DNA of 64,000 nucleotides from an uncultured Lachnoclostridium sp. (GTDB taxonomy: Bacteria; Bacillota; Clostridia; Lachnospirales; Lachnospiraceae): the NCBI GenBank assembly GCA_930986645.1, contig CAKNJS010000005.1, positions 1-64,000 on the forward strand, read 5' to 3'. Of this stretch, positions 62,126 through 64,000 are shown piece after piece. Positions within the stretch are counted from its first letter, which is position 1, and the number at the start of each line of letters is the position of its first letter. Position numbers and translations under genes: made by a program. The notes under the pieces were generated by a model. The model did not search any database. It was not told where the DNA came from and saw only the letters and a program-made list of their open reading frames with translations.

Positions 62126-63814
62126 ATGCAGTTAAACGGAGCTGAGATAGTAATAGAATGCCTGAAAGAGCAGGGGGTGGATACCATCTTCGGATATCCG
62201 GGCGGAGCGATACTCAACGTGTATGATGAACTGTACAAACACCGCGATGAGATCCGGCATATCCTGACCTCCCATGAGCAGGGGGCGTCCCATGCGGCAG
62301 ACGGTTATGCAAGAGCTACAGGAAAGGTGGGCGTGTGTCTGGCAACCAGCGGTCCGGGCGCCACAAACCTTGTGACCGGAATCGCAACAGCGTATATGGA
62401 TTCCATTCCGATTGTTGCGATTACATGTAATGTAGGTGTATCGCTTCTTGGAAAGGACAGCTTTCAGGAGATAGATATTACAGGCATTACAATGCCTATC
62501 ACAAAATACAGTTTTATTGTAAAAGACGTGACAAAGCTGGCGGATACGATCCGTAAGGCATTCCGGATCGCCAAGACCGGACGGCCGGGACCGGTGCTGA
62601 TCGATATTCCGAAAGATGTGACGGCTGCGGTGACAGAGTATGAGCGTCAGGAACTGGGGAAATATGTCCCCGAGCATCCCCACATCAATGAAGAGAAGAT
62701 AAGAAATGTGCTCTCCATGCTGGAAGAGTCTGAGAAACCTTATGTTTTCGTAGGAGGAGGAGCGGTTCTTTCCGGCGCAAGTGAAGAACTGAAAGAATTT
62801 GTGGATAAGCTGGATGCACCGGTTGCAGACACCCTTATGGGAAAAGGCGCTTTTCCGGGTACGGATCCCCGCTATACAGGTATGCTCGGCATGCACGGAA
62901 CAAAGACGTCCAATTACGGTGTCAGCGAATGTGATCTCCTTGTCGTACTGGGAGCAAGATTCAGTGACCGTGTTACGGGAAATACAGCAACTTTTGCGAA
63001 GAATGCTAAGATTCTGCAGATTGACATAGATGCAGCGGAGATTAATAAAAATATCATTGTATCAGAAGAAATTATCGGAGATGTAAAAGAAGTACTGAGT
63101 ATTCTGAACCGGCATCTCGGCCAGCAGGATCACACAAAATGGCTGGAGCATATACAGTCCTATAAGGAGAAGTATCCGCTGAGGTATCATCCGGATGTGC
63201 TTACAGGACCGTTTATCGTTGAGGAAATCTACCGTCAGACAAATGGTGAGGCTCTGATCGTCACGGAGGTAGGACAGCATCAGATGTGGGCTGCCCAGTA
63301 TTATAAATATACGAAACCAAGAACACTGCTTACATCGGGCGGTCTTGGGACAATGGGATACGGACTTGGCGCATCCATGGGAGCAAAGGTCGGCTGTCCG
63401 GATAAGACTGTTGTAAATATTGCCGGTGACGGATGTTTCCGCATGAATATGAATGAGATAGCTACGGCAGTCAGACACAATATCCCGATTATAGAAGTTG
63501 TGGTCAACAACCATGTGCTCGGTATGGTCCGTCAGTGGCAGGATCTTTTCTACGATGAGAGGTATTCGGCTACAGTGCTGCGCGATGCCGTTGATTTTGC
63601 AAAACTGGCTGAAGCCATGGGGGCTGTGGGTCTTCATGTGGAGACACAGGATGAATTCAGGGAGGCATTCAAAAAGGCGTCCGCCCTTAATCGTCCGGTC
63701 GTGATCGACTGTCAGATCGGCAGCGATGATAAAGTGTGGCCGATGGTTGCTCCGGGAACAGATATTAAAGAAGCGTTTGATGAGGAGGATATGAAAAATG
63801 AGCAGAGTGTATAA
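62126..63814 (+). CDS. ilvB: Acetolactate synthase large subunit
   Basis: ThDP-dependent enzyme that condenses pyruvates, first common step of branched-chain amino acid synthesis. It has 562 residues. [19 protein letters not shown] with the ThDP-activating Glu in [21 protein letters not shown] (in parts, ~45), [13 protein letters not shown], the FAD region [32 protein letters not shown] (in parts), and the ThDP/Mg motif [19 protein letters not shown]...[10 protein letters not shown] (~430-460). ATG 62126 lies 14 bases after AAGGAG; TTG 62102 is a weak alternative. It overlaps serC by 17 bp. The small subunit ilvN is not adjacent. Confidence 0.95.
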   Translation: MQLNGAEIVIECLKEQGVDTIFGYPGGAILNVYDELYKHRDEIRHILTSHEQGASHAADGYARATGKVGVCLATSGPGATNLVTGIATAYMDSIPIVAITCNVGVSLLGKDSFQEIDITGITMPITKYSFIVKDVTKLADTIRKAFRIAKTGRPGPVLIDIPKDVTAAVTEYERQELGKYVPEHPHINEEKIRNVLSMLEESEKPYVFVGGGAVLSGASEELKEFVDKLDAPVADTLMGKGAFPGTDPRYTGMLGMHGTKTSNYGVSECDLLVVLGARFSDRVTGNTATFAKNAKILQIDIDAAEINKNIIVSEEIIGDVKEVLSILNRHLGQQDHTKWLEHIQSYKEKYPLRYHPDVLTGPFIVEEIYRQTNGEALIVTEVGQHQMWAAQYYKYTKPRTLLTSGGLGTMGYGLGASMGAKVGCPDKTVVNIAGDGCFRMNMNEIATAVRHNIPIIEVVVNNHVLGMVRQWQDLFYDERYSATVLRDAVDFAKLAEAMGAVGLHVETQDEFREAFKKASALNRPVVIDCQIGSDDKVWPMVAPGTDIKEAFDEEDMKNEQSV

Positions 63815-64000
63815 TTTTTCAGCAGGTCCGGCAGTGCTGCCGGAGGAGGTGCTTAAAGAAGCCGCCGATGAAATGCTGGACTACAGAGGAACAGGGATGT
63901 CCGTGATGGAGATGAGCCACCGCTCAAAAGCATTTGAAGAGATCATTACAACAGCAGAGCAGGATATTCGTGATCTGATGGGGATTCCAGATAATTATAA
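63798..64000 (+). CDS. serC: Phosphoserine aminotransferase, 3'-truncated by the window edge
   Basis: PLP enzyme of serine synthesis. Only the first ~67 residues are visible of a usual ~360, beginning [19 protein letters not shown], followed by [19 protein letters not shown], both classical SerC N-terminal motifs. The ATG lies inside the end of ilvB (17-bp overlap) behind GAGGAGG, so translation is probably coupled. The rest of the gene is beyond the right edge. Confidence 0.95.
   Translation, partial: MSRVYNFSAGPAVLPEEVLKEAADEMLDYRGTGMSVMEMSHRSKAFEEIITTAEQDIRDLMGIPDNY

Overview
The window is a piece of a Firmicutes chromosome, most likely a gut Lachnospiraceae (Ruminococcus/Dorea/Mediterraneibacter-like). 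The pointers are strong AGGAGG ribosome sites, sigma-A promoters with 17-bp spacers, a tryptophan T-box, CD3072/TudS-type and DUF6688 genes, two PPK2 domains in one protein, an LPXTG-like surface protein, and glycolytic gene order. This is inferred from protein character, not from a database search. No phage, CRISPR array or complete insertion sequence was seen. Both ends cut genes: pgk on the left and serC on the right.

Region by region. 1-1763: end of pgk and tpiA. 1864-12931: a nucleoside/ribose salvage island lying between tpiA and gpmI. It holds ribokinase, a TudS-like desulfidase, a YeiL-type Crp/Fnr regulator, a complete ECF importer (S, T, A, A'), an MFS permease, uridine phosphorylase, nucleoside hydrolase, an L-fucose-isomerase-like protein of unknown substrate, and phosphopentomutase. 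13027-17740: a DUF6688 membrane protein, gpmI, a GreA-type factor, a HAD phosphatase and a small membrane protein. 17838-18045: a rod-like structured RNA that looks like 6S RNA. 18100-26324: a giant acyl-CoA dehydratase activase, a rhomboid-like pseudoprotease, pyruvate kinase and a diaminopimelate-decarboxylase-family enzyme. 26447-30465: a lipoprotein, tRNA-Leu(CAA), a repeat-bearing surface glucosaminidase and a HAD hydrolase. 30621-37343: polA-coaE-walJ, an ACT/UPF0210 pair and DegV. 37343-37884: a gene-free segment framed by a perfect 14-bp inverted repeat. 37883-40797: an NSS transporter and infC-rpmI-rplT with a leader attenuator and an ATT start for infC. 40948-45408: DUF2804, T-box(Trp)-trpB2, a duplicated palindromic element, tRNA-Leu(AAG), a lipoprotein and an Xre regulator. 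45682-54664: a polyphosphate phosphotransferase, then dgt-dnaG-rpoD-trmK-nif3-nucleoside kinase. 54679-64000: aroC, L,D-transpeptidase, tgt, yajC and leuB-ilvD-ilvB-serC.

The strongest systems-level observation is the regulon logic of the salvage island. Two palindromes of the form ATGAC-N4-GTCAT sit at 1870-1883 (before ribokinase) and 4337-4350 (between the Crp-type regulator and the ECF operon). Each lies exactly 22 bp ahead of a -10-like element, which places its centre at about -41.5, the class II activation position of Crp/Fnr proteins. The island therefore looks like one self-regulated unit. It would import nucleosides, split them by phosphorolysis (Udp) or hydrolysis (nucleoside hydrolase), and send ribose-1-phosphate through DeoB and ribose through ribokinase to ribose-5-phosphate. 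The TudS-like desulfidase hints that thiolated tRNA nucleosides may be among the substrates. The fucose-isomerase-like step has no obvious place in known nucleoside catabolism and is the best candidate for new biochemistry.
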